NCBI GenBank assembly: GCA_022747635.1
Contig: JAKTNV010000007.1
Span: 11,132,497 to 11,196,496 of the forward strand
Source: Hetaerina americana
Taxonomy: Eukaryota; Arthropoda; Insecta; Odonata; Calopterygidae
Reading direction: 5' to 3'
Length of the DNA stretch: 64,000 nucleotides
Below the pieces are notes generated by a model. That model did not search any database, was not told where the DNA came from, and saw only the letters and a program-made list of their open reading frames with translations. Shown here piece by piece: positions 62,207 through 64,000 of the stretch; position 1 is the stretch's first letter; the number at the start of each line of letters is the position of its first letter. The position numbers and the translations under genes are program-made.

Positions 62207-63154
62207 TTGCGGAAAAAGTATTCTCCAACTTTTTCGACTCCTTCTCTCTGCCTCTTCCACCAGCACGCATCCCCCTTCTATCTTCCCTCTTTCTCATTTT
62301 CTACCAATCTCTCTCTGTCTCACCATCAGCCACCCACAAGCCCCGCTGCTAACACGAGAGAAAGAGGGGGGTTAAAGAGACCTGCCGTTGGGAGGGGGCA
62401 CACCGCGGGAATCATCCACAGGGGAGATCGGAAGAACCGGGATCCCGACCCACTTCCCCCACCCCCCACATTCGCGGTAAGGGACAGAATAACTCCGCAG
62501 CGACGGAGTCCCCATTCCCTCGTCCCGAAAACTCCCATCGTCCCCTACGGCGTCGGCACAACTTCCTCCTTCTTCCCCCACTCTTCTTCCTGCCTCTCCA
62601 AAGAGGGAGGAAGCGCGCAACGGGAGAGGGTGGGAACGGAATTGGGGATGGGGGTGGAGAAGGTAGAGGAGGCGGGAAGATGCGAGGGGTTAGGGAATTT
62701 CTGGGGCCGCGGGAAAGGCGTTGGGGAGGGGATTCAGATTGGATGTGGGAGAGGAAGGAGGGAGATGGGGAGGGGGGAGGAGTGTAGGGGTGGGCCGAGG
62801 GTTCAAGGGGAACGAGGGGAGGAGTTCGAGGAGTCGAGTGATGAGGTGGAGAGCAGGCGGGAGCTGGGTTGGCTAGGGGATGGAACCGGGCTGGGTAGCG
62901 GGCTGAATGGAGGGAAACGCTGGCGAAGAGGACCTGCAAAATCCTCTCTCTTTCTCTCTCTCTCTACCCTCTTCTCTTTTCCATTCCATCCGCATACTTC
63001 CCTGCACCCCTTCGAAACCTTCCGAAAAAAAACTCCCTTCCCCTCCAACCCCTCCTCTCCAACCCCCTCTCCCCACCGCCCCCGACGAAGGCCGACCCGT
63101 CCGAACCCATCTTCGCTCCCTGGATGGCCTCATGCTCCAGCGTTGCCGTATTGA
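62207..63154 (+). other. 315-codon frame in low-complexity DNA, probably not a gene
   Basis: This is the longest open frame in the window. Its text shifts from proline/serine-rich to glycine/arginine/glutamate-rich and back, following the C/T-rich and G/A-rich strands underneath. Minus-strand frames of 175 and 98 codons overlap it, as expected where purine/pyrimidine bias suppresses stops on both strands. No domain, signal peptide or membrane segment is evident. A rapidly evolving low-complexity exon cannot be excluded. Confidence 0.2.
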
Positions 63155-63345
63155 TTCTCGCGCGTACAATCCAAACGCTTGCCACCCAGGGAGAGAGAGA
63201 GAGAGAGAGAAAGAGATAGATGGAGAGAGCAGGGAAGAGAGAGAGAGAGAGGGAAGAGGTGAGCGAATGTGAAAGAGAGAAAAAACCCAGGAGAGAGGGA
63301 GAGAGAGGAAGGGAAGGAGAGAGAGAACGGTGAAGAGAGTATGAC
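62930..63345. repeat. CT-rich tract followed by GA-rich tract
   Basis: (CT) runs from 62943 and pyrimidine-rich DNA to about 63080, then (GA) runs from 63188 to about 63335. The two parts can pair as a loose inverted repeat and each can form triplex DNA. The GAGAG runs would also bind GAGA-type factors in insects. Confidence 0.6.
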
Positions 63346-64000
63346 GAGCAAAGGGAGACTGCTCTCCGTTTGAGTAACAGGTGGGGTTTTTGCAACTCCC
63401 TCCGAACCCTTCCCTCCTTCACTACCACAGCCTCCTCTCTCCCCTTCCACTTAAATATGCCGCATTCCCGTCACCCTCCCCCCTTCGCCCAGATTTCCCG
63501 CTGGCGAGAGAAAGAAAGAGAGAAGGGCAGAAATGGAGGGGGATAGAAAAATAGTAACGCCTATGAAGGCGCCAATACTTTTATTTTTCTCACTCTCTTC
63601 TCGTCCTCTCCCATTTCTTGAACCCCGTCCCCAGGAATCACTTCTCCACACCTAGTATTCCCCGCGATCCTCTCACGCCGATTCCCTCATAATCTCCAGG
63701 TTCTCCCGCGCTCTTACCATTCTTCTCCGTCCTCGTTCCCTCCCACCCAGTCGTCATTTCACCTTCTCTTCCACGTAGGTGAGTTCGCTTATCCTTCCCA
63801 TTTCGATCCCCTTTCACCGACCGCCACATCCTCGTCCTCTCTTTCACTCCCCTTATAGACCCCTTCCTTCCCCTTTCGTCCGCTTACAGGGAATCTTTTA
63901 TTTCTGATGGGAATAACATCAAAGAAGAGAACCAGCATTCATTACGGAAGCAGCCAATGTGTATGGCCTGGAGCGGTGCTTATTTAAAATGGGGTGGTGA
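63346..64000. other. C/T-rich DNA to the window edge
   Basis: Pyrimidine-rich on the plus strand, with one GA patch near 63505-63530. Frames of 66-69 codons on the minus strand are compositional. Confidence 0.5.

Overview
This is eukaryotic, gene-poor, repeat-rich DNA, most likely from an arthropod with a large genome. The case rests on long (TA)n arrays, internally deleted and broken mariner-like elements (MLEs), non-LTR retrotransposon relics, tRNA-derived SINEs and several Penelope-like elements (PLEs). The species cannot be fixed from this. No host protein-coding exon, rRNA or functional tRNA gene could be supported. Nearly every open frame is low-complexity, a (TA)n read-through, or transposon debris.

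Layout. 0-6 kb: an MLE tail at the left edge; a 5'-truncated PLE on the minus strand with a GIY-YIG endonuclease (563-1664); a LINE reverse transcriptase scrap; a tRNA-derived SINE whose 3' part is half of a TA-centred inverted repeat; and a 753-bp MLE with perfect 33-bp terminal inverted repeats that has lost its catalytic domain (4385-5137). 6-24 kb: a short PLE-derived unit with outward-facing identical ends and a 14-bp direct repeat at its borders (6335-6856); a second PLE tail (9.2-9.8 kb); a perfect palindrome with 87-bp arms (21103-21280); and a decayed MLE (22.4-23.05 kb). 24-39 kb: mostly featureless AT-rich DNA, interrupted by a near-perfect palindrome with 216-bp arms around a TA core (33368-34023) and two tail-to-tail LINE relics (35.8-37.7 kb). 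39-50 kb: an MLE catalytic-core relic, a PLE tail and a 122-bp tandem duplication. 57-64 kb: SINEs, a decayed PLE 3' region, an inverted pair of PLE 3' ends around a TA palindrome, and a purine/pyrimidine-rich low-complexity block.

The strongest theme is a recurring hammerhead-ribozyme-like motif at PLE 3' ends. There are about ten copies, six with an intact core. Stem II and the short stem III covary between copies, and the predicted cleavage-site base is never G. Three copies have a TATA-like box placed so that transcription would start at the ribozyme. In three places these ends occur as outward-facing inverted pairs, which suggests a recurrent fold-back PLE derivative. Hammerhead ribozymes in PLEs are known; the constant extra nucleotide before stem II, the TATA spacing and the inverted-pair architecture are the parts worth checking.
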